DNA of 64,000 bases from Dirofilaria immitis (Eukaryota > Nematoda > Chromadorea > Rhabditida > Onchocercidae). The stretch lies in contig JAKNDB010000103.1 in NCBI GenBank assembly GCA_024305405.1, positions 3,348,001-3,412,000 of the forward strand, given 5' to 3'. The notes beneath the pieces were generated by a model that made no database searches, was not told where the DNA came from, and saw only the letters and a list, made by a program, of their open reading frames with translations. Position numbers and translations under genes: made by a program. Of the stretch, positions 26,730-38,200 are shown piece by piece. Each line of letters opens with the position of its first letter. Positions within the stretch are counted from its first letter, which is position 1.

Positions 26730-27129
26730 TATTTAAGCCTTTTATCGTTTCTATAAATTTATAAATTAATTGAAATTTCCTTCCAACAATATTTATGATA
26801 TTATTTTCAGTACAAAAAAAAAACACGTTTTTCACGTACTTAAGATTTCTACGGCTAATATTTGGTAATAATTATATGAAAAAATTAGCTTAAAATATTA
26901 ACAAACAATTGTTAGCAACAATGATGATTCATTTGTTTGAAGATGAAGTAAACTACTGATTGTTTGATGTTTGTCGAAATACGTCAAAAATTCTTTTTTA
27001 CGTGTTACGTGAAAAAAGAAAGAAAAAAAAAGTGTATAGAAACATTGATAAAAATAGTTTAAATTTTAAAATGAAGATAATCAATAATCGATAAGACAGA
27101 AATGAGACAGAAATTATTTGCGATTTTAA

Positions 27130-27480
27130 ATACGATTAAGCATAATGCTATTATGTAGAATACTTTAAGAGTAGTCTTATCAGCCTTATATTGATAAACA
27201 AGCAAACAAATAGACGAACAAATTGATTAATTAATTAACAAAAGAATGGAATACGAATTCTACGCATCTAACCTAATGATAAGCATATATTTCAACCTTA
27301 TACATTTTATTTTATCTATTATCAGCAAATAATGGAATACTATTATGCAGAATGCTTTAAGAACAGCCTTATCAGTCGTACATCGATAAAAAACAAACGA
27401 ACTAACTAATTAATTAATTAAAAAAAAATGGAATATCAATTCTACGTATCTATTCATCCTAATGATATAAACAAATATTT
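27130..27480. repeat. ~200-bp diverged direct repeat
   Basis: Both copies share TGGAATAC...AATTCTACG, a CTTTAAGA...AGTCTTATCAG/CAGCCTTATCAG segment, a GATAAA...AAACAAACGAAC segment and TCATTTTATCTGTTAT. Confidence 0.65.
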
Positions 27481-27532
27481 TACAATCGTATACATCTCAT
27501 TTTATCTGTTATATCAGCAAATAACAAAAAAA

Positions 27533-27612
27533 TAAATTATCACTCAATCATTGAATAATAAATTATCACTCAATCATTGAATAATAAATTATCACTCAAT
27601 CATTGAATAATT
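27533..27612. repeat. 26-bp tandem repeat, three copies
   Basis: AATAAATTATCACTCAATCA plus TTGAAT is repeated three times without change. Confidence 0.95.
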
Positions 27613-27984
27613 CTAATTTTATTAAATTTGCATAGTTTGCTTAAAAATTCGTTTGAATTTACCCTAAATGTTTAATTTCAATTTTAATTTTGAATAAATA
27701 TAAGAAAGAAAAAAGTGAGAATTTTCATGTGATTAGACGAGAAAATTATTAGTAAATAATAAATTAATCTTTTTTTATTTATTTTTGAATTCTCGAATGA
27801 ATAGAAATTTATTCATTCGAGAATTCAAAAATTTTAATTTTAGAAATTTATTTTTGAAAATTTTAATCAAAATTTTGTAATAAAAAAACTAAAAAAAAAA
27901 ACAAATATTAGCAATTCTGTAAATATTGGATTTTTTTTTCTTGAGGAATTCAACGAAAATGCCAATATTAAATTCGAGAAATTC

Positions 27985-28195
27985 AGCCGGCTATTCTTAA
28001 TCCTGGATCCTAGGATTTTAGCAAAAGATCAATACTGGATTCTGCGGATTTAACAGAAGCTTAATACTAGATCCTAGGATTTTAGCAAAAGGTTACTACT
28101 AGATTCTAGGAATTTTAGCAGAAGCTTGAAATCAGTTTTTAAAAATTTAGAGACGATCAATATTAAATTTTAGGAATTTAGCAAAAACCTTATAT
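27985..28195. repeat. ~60-bp minisatellite, 3-4 copies
   Basis: TACTAGATCCTAGGATTTTA with GCAAAAG and GCAGAAGCTT variants recurs four times with drift. Confidence 0.8.
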
Positions 28196-28794
28196 TTCAG
28201 CAATCGTATAAAAATTTTATTATTGTAAGAATTCTCTTTTAGTATGCTATATTTTTTTCATTTCACTCTCGACTACTTTAATTGCCTAATATTCGAAGAA
28301 TTTAACTAATATCTCGAGATCACAGTACGTTTTTTTTTTCTAAGAGCACAGGCGGTATCTCGTTTTATTTCAAAAATTGATGTACGAAATAATATTACAC
28401 AAAAGTATTTTATTCCTTAATGATATTGCAGAAATATTTTTGTCTTCAAAAATATCTTCAAATTAACAATTATATATTATAGGAAATAATGAAATTTCCA
28501 ATTAATGGAATAATAATCTTTTAATTATTAAATTTAAATTAAAATAATTTCAAATATTTTGTAAAAAAAAAAGTCAAAATACTATTTTATCGGAAATACA
28601 TATATATATACATATGTGTGTGTGTGCAAAATAAGATGAAATACTTAAATAATCAAAATTTTTAATTAAGAAATGAAAAAGAAAAAAAGAAATTAGAAAT
28701 TAAAATGAGATGAATAAAAGGCTTATAATATTCATTTTCTTTTTATTCATTTCTTTTTTTCGTCAAATAATGAAAATTTTTTTTAATTATTATT

Positions 28795-29155
28795 TATTAA
28801 ATTAATATTTTATTTTAAATTCATATCCAATACTAACTTAAATACTCAAAATTGATTAATTAATAAAAAGCATATTTGCTTTAAATTCATATCCAATATT
28901 AAATTAAATACTTGAAATTGACTAAATCACATCTTTTTGACTTTATATTTAATACTAATTTAAATACTCAAAATTGATTAAATAATTAAAAACATAAGTA
29001 AAGAAGGATGTGTAATTCATTAAATTAATATTTGCCTTAAATTCATAACCAATGCTAAATGAAATATTTGAAATTGACTAAATCGTATTTTCTTTAAACT
29101 TGTATTTAATATTAAATTAAATACTTGAAATTGATTAATTAATTATAAACATAAA
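28795..29155. repeat. ~75-bp minisatellite, about 5 copies
   Basis: AAATTCATATCCAATACTAA, TTAAATACT(C/T)(A/G)AAATTGA and TTAATTAAT repeat with base changes. Confidence 0.8.
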
Positions 29156-29484
29156 TAAATTTGAAAATTTATGAAAAAAGAAAACTTTTTCTAAAAGAGA
29201 ATATTTCTGATAGTTTCAAATTGGATGAATTAGATTGGATATGATTGTATCGTTTAGATAATAATAATAATAATACTAAAAATATAAAAGAAAAAAGGAA
29301 CTTCTTGAAGAGAAGCACAAGCAACAAACTAATAAAACCAAGCAAACACTTCCCATTATATTTTTTCTTTTCCCTTTTTTTTCGTTTTCTTAAAAGTTTA
29401 GAAAATAATGATCCAATCATTCTCAGCTTATATTTTGACTTATTTCACAAATTATTTCAATGATAATTCTATCAATTCATTCAT

Positions 29485-29625
29485 TTATATTTACTTGCAA
29501 ATCGAGAAAAGTATTAGTTATTTTAAGAAATATCGATTACTAACCAATCCATTTATATTGATTTATAAATCAAGAAAAGTATCAGTTTTTTTAAAAAAAT
29601 ATCGATTAACAATTAATGAAATATT
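29485..29625. repeat. 66-bp direct duplication
   Basis: TTTATATTTACTTGCAAATC / TTTATATTGATTTATAAATC, each followed by GAGAAAAGTAT(T/C)AGTT and AAATATCGATTA. Confidence 0.75.
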
Positions 29626-31149
29626 TATGAAATCTATGTTAATCCTAATTATTGATTTAAATTCAAAAAAGGAAGAAAAAAGGAATCAAGCAATCATCTC
29701 ATTTTGAGTTTTTGTTTCATTTCACAAGTTTATTTTAACTAATTATACCAACTTTACATGTTTATCTTACCGATCAAAAGACATTAACATTTAAAACCAT
29801 AGATCAAAGATGATTGAAAGTTTCAAAAAATAATACAAATTAAATGTTTATAAAACCTAAAAATACAATTAAATATTTATCAAACTACGGCATTAATCTT
29901 AATTATCGTTCTAAAGTGGAAAAAAAAGAAACTTTGAATACTAATAAATATATATAAGATATAAGGAAAAATGAACTTCCTTTTAAAAGATTCTTTTCTA
30001 ACATTTTAAGTCTTTATTAAATAGTAGATATCATATATGCTTCATTTCCTAATAATTACAAAAAAAAAGAAAAATCTACCTCTCATGAATAAGAACGAAT
30101 TGCAGAAAAATTTCATATCAAATACTTGCCTTAGCATCATTTGAAAATATCATTCATCCATTATTTGGCCTTCCCAAAATTCAAATTCAACTATTCCCAA
30201 TATAGAAATAGCTATTTAGAATATTGTCTGATATATTTTACTTGCCTAGAAAAATTAATCTTATCATTATTTATAATAATTCATCAAGTTATAATCTTAA
30301 GCCACTGTGTAGCAGAAAAGGAATCAGCAAATGGAAATCTAATTCCGATGTTACATATGCTCACTATAAGATTTCTACGAGAGTGATTGGCATTTTTCAA
30401 CTGCTGTCACGATTTCTTCCATCAATAAATATAAAGAAGAAGCAAATGTGCTCTTAGATTTTTATGCTTTAGAAAATGAATGAACAAAAAATTGCATAAA
30501 TGGTTATTTAATGGAATTTAAAATTGAAACGCATTAATTTTAACATTTTATCTCCTTGAAAAAACATTAGATTTTCAAGGATTAAACCTGAATAGAACAT
30601 TTTTCCACAGTATTCACAGAAAAAAATATAGAACCTATATTGCATATTGAATTAACACGACCACTGCTCTAATTAAGCAATAACAGATAATATTAAGCAT
30701 TAATTATCCCTATAGCAACAGCACTGGTACAGAAAGAGCAATACTGAGATAAAATATCTCGTAAGAACTGTAAATTTTAGAATGGAAAATCATCCAGCAA
30801 CAAATTAAAATAAACTATTGAGAAAAAGATTTGCTGCAGTCAGAACTGATTGTTTACCTGTGTAAGGTGAAATTTGAAGTAAGGATGCGCTCGGAATAAG
30901 ACATTATCCTAATATTCTTGATACAGATTCTTTAGCAAACATAAATACTAAAACTGGAAAAAAATCTCTACAGAAGCTTTTATTAAAAAGTGACTAGTTG
31001 ATTCTTTACAAAAAAAGTGAAATAATCTTTACGAATCATATAATACTTGAACAAAATAGAAAAAGCTTTCTACAAATTCAAATATTCTTAACAAAAAAAT
31101 TCAAAGATTGCTAGCAAAAAATTCCTAACGAAATCTAAATTATCTAAGC

Positions 31150-31245
31150 CTATCGGAAAGCACCTTAAGTACTTTGTATTAAATCATATAATAAGTCGTA
31201 TTAAATCTTCATATCCTTGTTCTTCGAATTCTCTCAATAATCCTT
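31150..31245 (-). pseudogene. Duplicated relic of the phosphatase 3' exon
   Basis: This segment repeats the end of the neighbouring phosphatase gene: the plus-strand string TTAAATCTTCATATCCTTGT TCTTCGAATTCTCTCA is identical at 31202-31238 and 31368-31405, and CTATCGGAAAGCACCTTAAG matches the real exon's last codons with changes. The copy is truncated and lacks the TAG in place. The flank (AATC..TACGAATCA.ATAATAC) is duplicated as well, so the event was a tandem duplication of about 220 bases followed by decay. Confidence 0.85.
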
Positions 31246-31311
31246 ACGAATCACATAATACCTAAACAAGAAAAGCTTTTAACAAATTCGAAGACTCCTA
31301 ACAAAACTACC

Positions 31312-33200
31312 CTACTTCTGTAAACTATCGTAAAGCACTTTAAGAGAAGGAGTATAATAAGTTGGTATTAAATCTTCATATCCTTGTTCTTCGAATTCTC
31401 TCACTTTATCGAGATCGTTTACTCCAGTACCTACTAGAACCGATATCAAGCCATTCATATGGGCGAATTTTATATCTGTTTCACATGAGTCACCAAATAT
31501 CACCGATTTTTCAGCTTTGATATTGAATCTAAAAAAAAAATTTAAAGATTTGGAATAGTAGAATTGCAAATCAAACAATTTTATTCTCAGTTATGTCAGT
31601 ATCTATATAAACAATTCAAGGAAATATGTAAGCATGAAGAAATTTGCAAGCATTTAAGCTTCTAAGGCCATAATTGATAACATACTACTGATTGATAAAA
31701 TAATAAATACTGTAGTAAAAATAAACAATAAGATAAAGTTAAGACAAGATATGCAGAATAGCATAATGCGATGCATTTATCTAATATTATTAGCAAAAAT
31801 ATACTTCTCCTTGATGTATTCGAACATTGTTTTGCTAGGCTTACCAATTATGATTGGTTCTTTACCAGAAGCCGTTTGTACTGCTCTCACATTTACACCC
31901 GATCCTGGTATAATAACACCTGAAAGTAAAATTATAAGATCCGAAGAAATTTGACGAAGTTCGCATTTCTAAAGTACTACGATATTAAAGTAAGAAATTT
32001 ATAATCCCAACTCATAAAATAACTTTCTATTTGCACTGAAGATTATAAAAAATAATTTAATTAATTCCTTTCCCAATTCTTTTTCACCACTGATATATTT
32101 ATTGCTTTGGCTATAAAATATGAAAGCGCTATTTACCTGGTACAGGCCCGGGCAGCCTTGGATCTGCACCGGTAGCATAAAAACGTACTCCTGGCTGATT
32201 GATATAGTTTGCAGCCCTCATTATTTTAGGATAGCTTAGATGTATATCGAAACTCACAACTACAGCTCTCACTTTTCTTGATGTATCTATCTGCTGTATG
32301 AATGCAGCGTCGGTGTAATTTTCGACTGGATCGGGCCCTGATCCAAAGCATTCTATTCCTTCTTTTTCCAATTCTTTCTAAAACAAGAAAAATATATGTA
32401 AAAAAAAAAAAAAAGATGGACAAATAATCTGAACTTGTGTCTAAAAACTAAAAACAATAGATGAAATTTCAGAAAAACAATACCTACTTGTAAACCAACA
32501 GAACCAACAAGATATACTGGTAAATCAGATTTTTCTATGGACAATATATGAGCCAAAACTTTAGCTGGTGATAACATATGATCATCAGATACCATATCAA
32601 AACCTATTCGTTTACATTTCTTTGCAAAATCATCCAACGCTTTGGAAGAATTATTCGTTATTATGAAGACATTTTTACCTGAAAAATTTTTAACTTTTAA
32701 AATCTTTAATAAAAATTAAAAGTAAAAAGATTTTGTTATCTTAAAATCTAAAAATCACTATATGTTTACAACAAAGTTACCTTCTTCCTTTTCCTATTTT
32801 CAAAAAAAATGTTTCGGAAAAATCAAACTAATTATAAAAATCTCGATATTTCTATGAAAGTTAATCAGAAAATTAGTTAACGAATAATACAAAACAAAAA
32901 TTAAACGGAAGAAAAGAAAAACAAACGAAAGGGATAGGTATATCAAATTGGTAGTTTTGCTCTTTTTTTGTTTCTCGTTTTTCCAATTTTTTTCTATAAC
33001 AGATTTAAATTTGACAGGAAGAAAAAAAGTGAAAATGGAAATAACTGCAAAATACAAACCGATAGAGATGAGATATCGCAAGAAATCAGCAGCAACTGGT
33101 AACGGAGTATTATCATGCCATAATACACCATCGGCATCAAAAAGAGCGAATCAAATGAATCAATTAGATGATGAACATCTGCCTGTTTTACCTTTGACAT
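31312..33200 (-). CDS. HAD-superfamily phosphatase (PGP/PDXP-like, C2 cap)
   Basis: Five exons: 33060-33200, 32488-32678, 32137-32377, 31805-31919, 31312-31528; about 301 residues, the usual size for phosphoglycolate/pyridoxal-phosphate phosphatases, which hydrolyse small phosphate esters in the cytosol. Motif I is ALFDADGVLW (nucleophile and acid/base Asp, ~residues 20-29), motif II IITNNSSK, motif III Lys in IIIGKPSKTMFEYI, motif IV VIFGDSCETDIKFAHMNGL. The C2 cap contains FYATGADPRLPGP. The exact substrate cannot be told. In exon 1 the start frame (MSKVKQADVHHLIDSFDS) and the catalytic frame differ by one missing base at about 33143-33150; total coding length is 905, one short of a multiple of three, and every later junction is in phase. 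This looks like a sequence deletion error or a recent null allele. An ATTTCAG acceptor about 29 bases upstream of the ATG may be a trans-splice or UTR splice site. Confidence 0.9.
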
Positions 33201-35278
33201 CTCGTACAGCAATAATTAATTAATTTCTGAAATTCTCTCATCATTTAATGATACAATCAATTAATCATCTTTCAAATGTGTTATAATTTTATCATCGCTT
33301 ATATTTGCATCATTTTTTTTTTTGATAATCTATCAAATCTCTTGGCCTTTTTTTTCCTCATATTCCATTATCCTAAAGTCTTACATTATACAATTAAGTC
33401 TAGACTTTTGATGATTCATCATCCTTATACGAAGATCCCTTGCTTATTTTATTAGCTATTTGATAAGTCTTTCTCTAAAATCCTTATTATATCAGTTTTA
33501 TTAATCATCCATTTTTATTTATTTAATTATAAATCGAAAATTCATATATTAATCTTTTAATAGCAACCATTTTCATTGCCCCCTCCTCTCTCTCCCCTTT
33601 CCCCTTTTCCTTTTCTTTCTCAATCAATAGAATAAATTGATAACAACAACAAAAAAAAAAGCTTAATGAATAAAATAAGTAATTAATAAAAAAAAAAAAA
33701 AGATGAGAATAAAATGATATATTAGGATAAGAGAAGATAATAATTCATAATATATAACTAATACTTATATTAATTATTTATTAAAATTCACACTTCACAA
33801 AATTCAAACGATAAAACACAAAAAAAAACTATGAAATATTTTATTTTTTAAAATTTCAAATATTACAATATTTATATGTACAAACCGAAAATTATTGCAA
33901 AAACAAAAAAAAAACAGAAATTCACTAAAAATCAACAAAACATATTTCCTCCCCAAAAAAAATAAATAAACTATGGTTTGATGCTGCATCTAACAGTTTA
34001 TAGAGCTGCAACAATTAGTCGCACATTTCGAAACGATGTCTTGCAAAACCAATCGATATTTTGAGGTTATGATATTGTGAATGCCCTATCTGCATCATTT
34101 GGCATTGGTTCAAATGGGAGCAAGCAGGATGGGTGGGGTTTCGTCATCACTGGTCAGTGTAGTGGTCAGCAAGCGCGCGGAGCAGTGCGGCAGCGGAAGT
34201 TGGCTTCGATGGTGGTTCGTTTGATGATAGGGTATGCGCGTGCGTGGGGTCCTAATTCTAGTTTAGGTGTGGTGAAGTTTTACATGTGACACGTCACATG
34301 ATTACCTGTAGGAAATCTGCGCTTTGTACGTGCCGTTTGCTGTTATCTTCAGTAATGATGCATTATACGTCGCATGCGTGCTTGCGTCCGCGTACGATGC
34401 ATCATTGTTGATAATGTTGTGGATAGTGGTAATGGTGATATTGTTGTTGTTGTTGTAGATCATATGAGGGTCGTAAGGAAAAGTGGGAAGGGAAGAAGGG
34501 ATAGACGGAAGTCGTGGATTCAGTAGCGCCAAATATGTTCGAAATTTCGGACAAGCTGCAAGAATATACAGAAGATGTGTATGCGTGTGTGTATGTATAT
34601 TTGTATCTGTGTCTGTGTCTCTGTGCATTACCTTTGCGCATTTATCAGATTACCGCAGTTCGTACCAGGTGGTGCGTGGGGGTAAGAGGGAGGGAGTTTT
34701 GCCTTTTGTTTGCAAAAGTGTCTGATGGTCGCCGCCGGTGTGATGTTGTTGTACGACGTTGGCCGATGATACTCTGTCCACATCGAAATATTTCACATTA
34801 TTTCACTAAAGATATCTTCTCTTTTCCTGTGTTCGGTATAAAGCTCCATATTATGTTGTTGTTTTTGTCCTTGATGCAGTCGATCAGTTAATACTTCCGT
34901 GTTAAAGAGATAATCTGCATTTCTTATTACCTTTCAAATTTGTTTATCACTGAAAGTCGTGAATGTAGATAACCCGTCTAATGGTTTTTGATATATAAAT
35001 CCTGTTATCCGGTTAGCGATACATGTGTTACGCTAAAATTTTGTCTCCGATGATTACTTCATTGTTAGCCATGTTTTCTTCGCATTTCAACAGTTTATTA
35101 TTCCTTTGAAATTTGTAAAATATCAGATAATGGAATTAATTTAAAGCAACAAAATATTTTAACGGCTGCTGAGGACTGTGCAGCTATTTTTCAACGCATT
35201 TATACACTGAATTTTGTTTAGATTATATCAATGATATCCTGCCGATACGACTATTACCATGAATATTATTACTAAGAA
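33201..35278. other. Divergent intergenic region between phosphatase and RAD54
   Basis: The first part (33.2-34.0 kb) is AT-rich. From about 34.08 to 34.76 kb G+C rises sharply, with CpG-containing words such as GCAAGCGCGCGGAGCAGTGC and a GT-rich run near 34575-34625. Open frames there have no splice context or similarity and are not called. The region presumably carries the promoters of the two divergently transcribed genes. Confidence 0.55.
34283..34300. promoter_or_regulatory. Near-perfect 18-bp palindrome, CATGTGAC-AC-GTCACATG
   Basis: Two 8-base inverted arms with a 2-base spacer lie in the GC-rich part of the divergent intergenic region. The half site GTCACATG resembles an E-box/bZIP type dimer site. 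No factor is assigned; regulatory role is inference from symmetry and position. Confidence 0.35.
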
Positions 35279-38200
35279 ATGGTATTTTTCTTTACATAGA
35301 TTTTATAAGTTGTAATATGTACGCACAATTTCCTCCCTGCGTTTTCTTTTTTCTCGAGGATTTAATGACTTTGATTATATTTCTCTTGGTCAATTGTTAC
35401 ATGTATATCTACTGCTTTTATTAAGAGGCGAAGTTTGGCTCCTTCAACGATCAACGGGACTTCGTCATCGCCTGCGGTGAAATCATGTGTTTTGCCCGGT
35501 GACGACAAAAATTACGGGAACGAAAAAGACACAGTTTGAATGCATTAGAAGTTAGTGAATATTTCTTGAAATAGATTTTCTAAATTAATCTTTCCTTGCC
35601 TTTTTATAAAAGGGGATCTTAAAGCAGTCACTCACACATTTGTCATACCGGGGTTTGTCCTTCGATTTGATCTTTACAGTTGTGGTTAATCCACACTTGC
35701 AGCTGTCGCTGTAATTATGTTGGTGTATGACCTACCCGTAGCTCCGAATATGTGTGGAACAGATTGCGCAACACATATCGGTCCACGGGAAAGTCACACA
35801 TTGACTGACTCGATCTTCCCGCCATTGCTGACCTGTATTGCGATACAGTGATTCGATACTATATAATAGCTCTTTCTCAATGTTCTACGGCATATTGAGC
35901 TTGTTCTTCATCTTTCATTACAAACTTTGGAATTGGCGTGGTTTTATCTCTTTTTTTTCTTCTCTTTCACGCTTTAGATGTTCAGTGAGGCCTAGTTCAA
36001 ATATTTCATACCAAAGATGTTTGACATTTTTGCCGCCAAGGTCATTGGCTTGGGGTATGTCTTGTTCAATTTCTATTTTATTTGACTGCGACAGAATGAT
36101 CTGTAATTTCATACTTTCTTGCAAAACTATCATATCGATTAGATCTTATTTTTATTATCATGTCAATTTTAGGACGCTTATTATTCATTTAGCATCATAT
36201 CTGTGATCTATCTATGTTAATATTAAGGGTCTGGAATTTAGATTACTTAAATGTCTTTTCCCGCCATTATTCATTTAACTTTTCCTAATATTTGTTATTG
36301 ATTAGTGCAGTTTTCGGCTCCACAGTGAAAGTGATTTTGAGTATATATTTTCAGAACAACGAAAATTCCGATCGGAATGAACTTAAAAGTCCATATCGTA
36401 AAGTCTTAATCACAGTCAGCGATGAATTGATGCGAAAGGAACAAGGCCTGCACGAAGAAATGATCAGCAAACTTCTTAGCAGGCCTTTCAAAATGCCCAT
36501 TCCTGATTACACAAGTAATTGCCATCTCCGTGTAACTCCTTTTTGTTCCATGTTTTGAGCTTGTTAAAATTGACTAATCCCAAAGAATGGATACTCCAAA
36601 TCGGCGTGGCGGCTGTCGGTTAACCTGTAGTTTCGAACATGTGTTGATATACTTGATAACACATGTCGGTTCTCAGGTCAATTGCTTACTAGCCGTAACT
36701 CCAAGCCGATATTCATCGCCTTTATCTGCCTAATTTATATATGTGCTTTAACATTTGTAAGTAATATGTCTTTGACTTTTTTGTATCACCAATGCACTTC
36801 GGATAATTAGCAATCACGGAAAGAACAACTGGATGTATTTTACATTGACAGGTCCTGGCAGGGCTCGTCCTCTCGGCCTCCGTCATTCAACAGTTCGCTG
36901 TGCACTGTTCAATCCATATAGTGAAGGAGCGTTGGTGTTGTTTACACCACCGGAACTCAGTGCGCATGATGCACTCAAAATTGATACTGCCAATAAGCAG
37001 GTGAATATCAATCTTGTCAATTAATTGGTAATTAATTCCCTGTAGGTTCAAGTTACCGAACAATATAAATTGATATGAAGCAGCATGCTTATTCTGGTTT
37101 GTGTTGTTCTCTTAGTTTAATACAATCATGAAGCCAAGATCCTTTGCTGGTAGAAGATGGGATTTTTGTGGTTTCATTAAAATCTGGTACTTTATGATGT
37201 TTGAGAATAATTTGTAAGGATTTAAAATATTTAAAGTTGAATTAAAAGGTACATGTTGTGGTGGATCCGATGCTAAGCGCTATTCTACGGCCCCATCAGC
37301 GGGAAGGTGTGAAATTTATGTATGATTGTGTCACTGGTGTTCGCATACCTTCCGCTCACGGTTGTATTATGGCAGATGAAATGGGTTTGGGCAAAACGTT
37401 GCAATGTATTACGTTGATGTGGACATTGCTCGTATGTCTATTATCATGTATTAATAGAAATCTGTAATATGTTCATACCGTACAGTAGTAGCCGAGAGTT
37501 TGCAATGTAGAAACATGACCCATCATGCTGAAAAATATTTGATGATAAACATAATCAGCCTACTGGATAGTGTACTGTTACTATTCTATTAAATTCTTGA
37601 CCTTTAAAATTCACAATTTAATTATATGAATAATTGTTGAAAAGGAAAGAAGCACTAAAATTGGTTGCTTCAAATAGCAGATGTGATATCTGGAAGGCAG
37701 ATGATCAAAACAAATAGCGAAACAAATTAAAGAATTTTATGGAATTCGTATTTCTACAAATGAATTTTATCGTTTTTATAAGAATGCACTTTCACCTCAA
37801 ATAAATACACTCGGATGATAGGAAAGATGTTTTTAAGCTATAATAAAATTAATAATAAAGATTAAAGGCAATGAAATTAATTGGAAACTCAATAGTTTTT
37901 ATTTTAACTGAATAAAATCAAATAGATGAATTAGTTTTGATGTTTAAAAATTACTTTAGAGACAAGGACCGGATGCAAAACCAACATTGAATAAGGCAGT
38001 GATCGTTTGTCCGAGCAGTCTTGTCAAGGTTAACCCTTGCTTTGCCCATTTCGAATGCATTTAGATTTGTCCTCTGAACTTGAGGTGAAGATAAAGTGAG
38101 AGGTTTGCATGCGAAAATTAAAAACTCATTCTATTTTTGCTAACAAATGTATAAATACCACAAAATTTTTTTTAATTTTTGTAAAACAGTCTGATTCGAT

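Larger units (their letters stand above)
26730..31150. other. Gene-poor stretch
   Basis: AT-rich, no supported gene. Small open frames at about 29.4-29.7 and 30.1-30.5 kb lack splice context or similarity. Repeats inside are listed separately. Confidence 0.6.

Noticed and set aside
26820..27030. Possible MITE with TTTTTCACGTA inverted ends
   Set aside because: Only 11 matching bases, no target-site duplication and no extended terminal repeat.
29169..29707. Overlapping open frames of 72-99 codons
   Set aside because: They disagree in frame and strand and overlap a 66-bp duplication; low-complexity composition.
30141..30457. Two overlapping plus-strand open frames (81 and 77 codons)
   Set aside because: No splice signals in phase, no recognisable motif, and both run through unrelated frames of the same DNA.
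34077..34891. Several open frames of 70-125 codons in the GC-rich island
   Set aside because: They overlap on both strands, lack family similarity and splice context, and fit lower stop density in GC-rich DNA.
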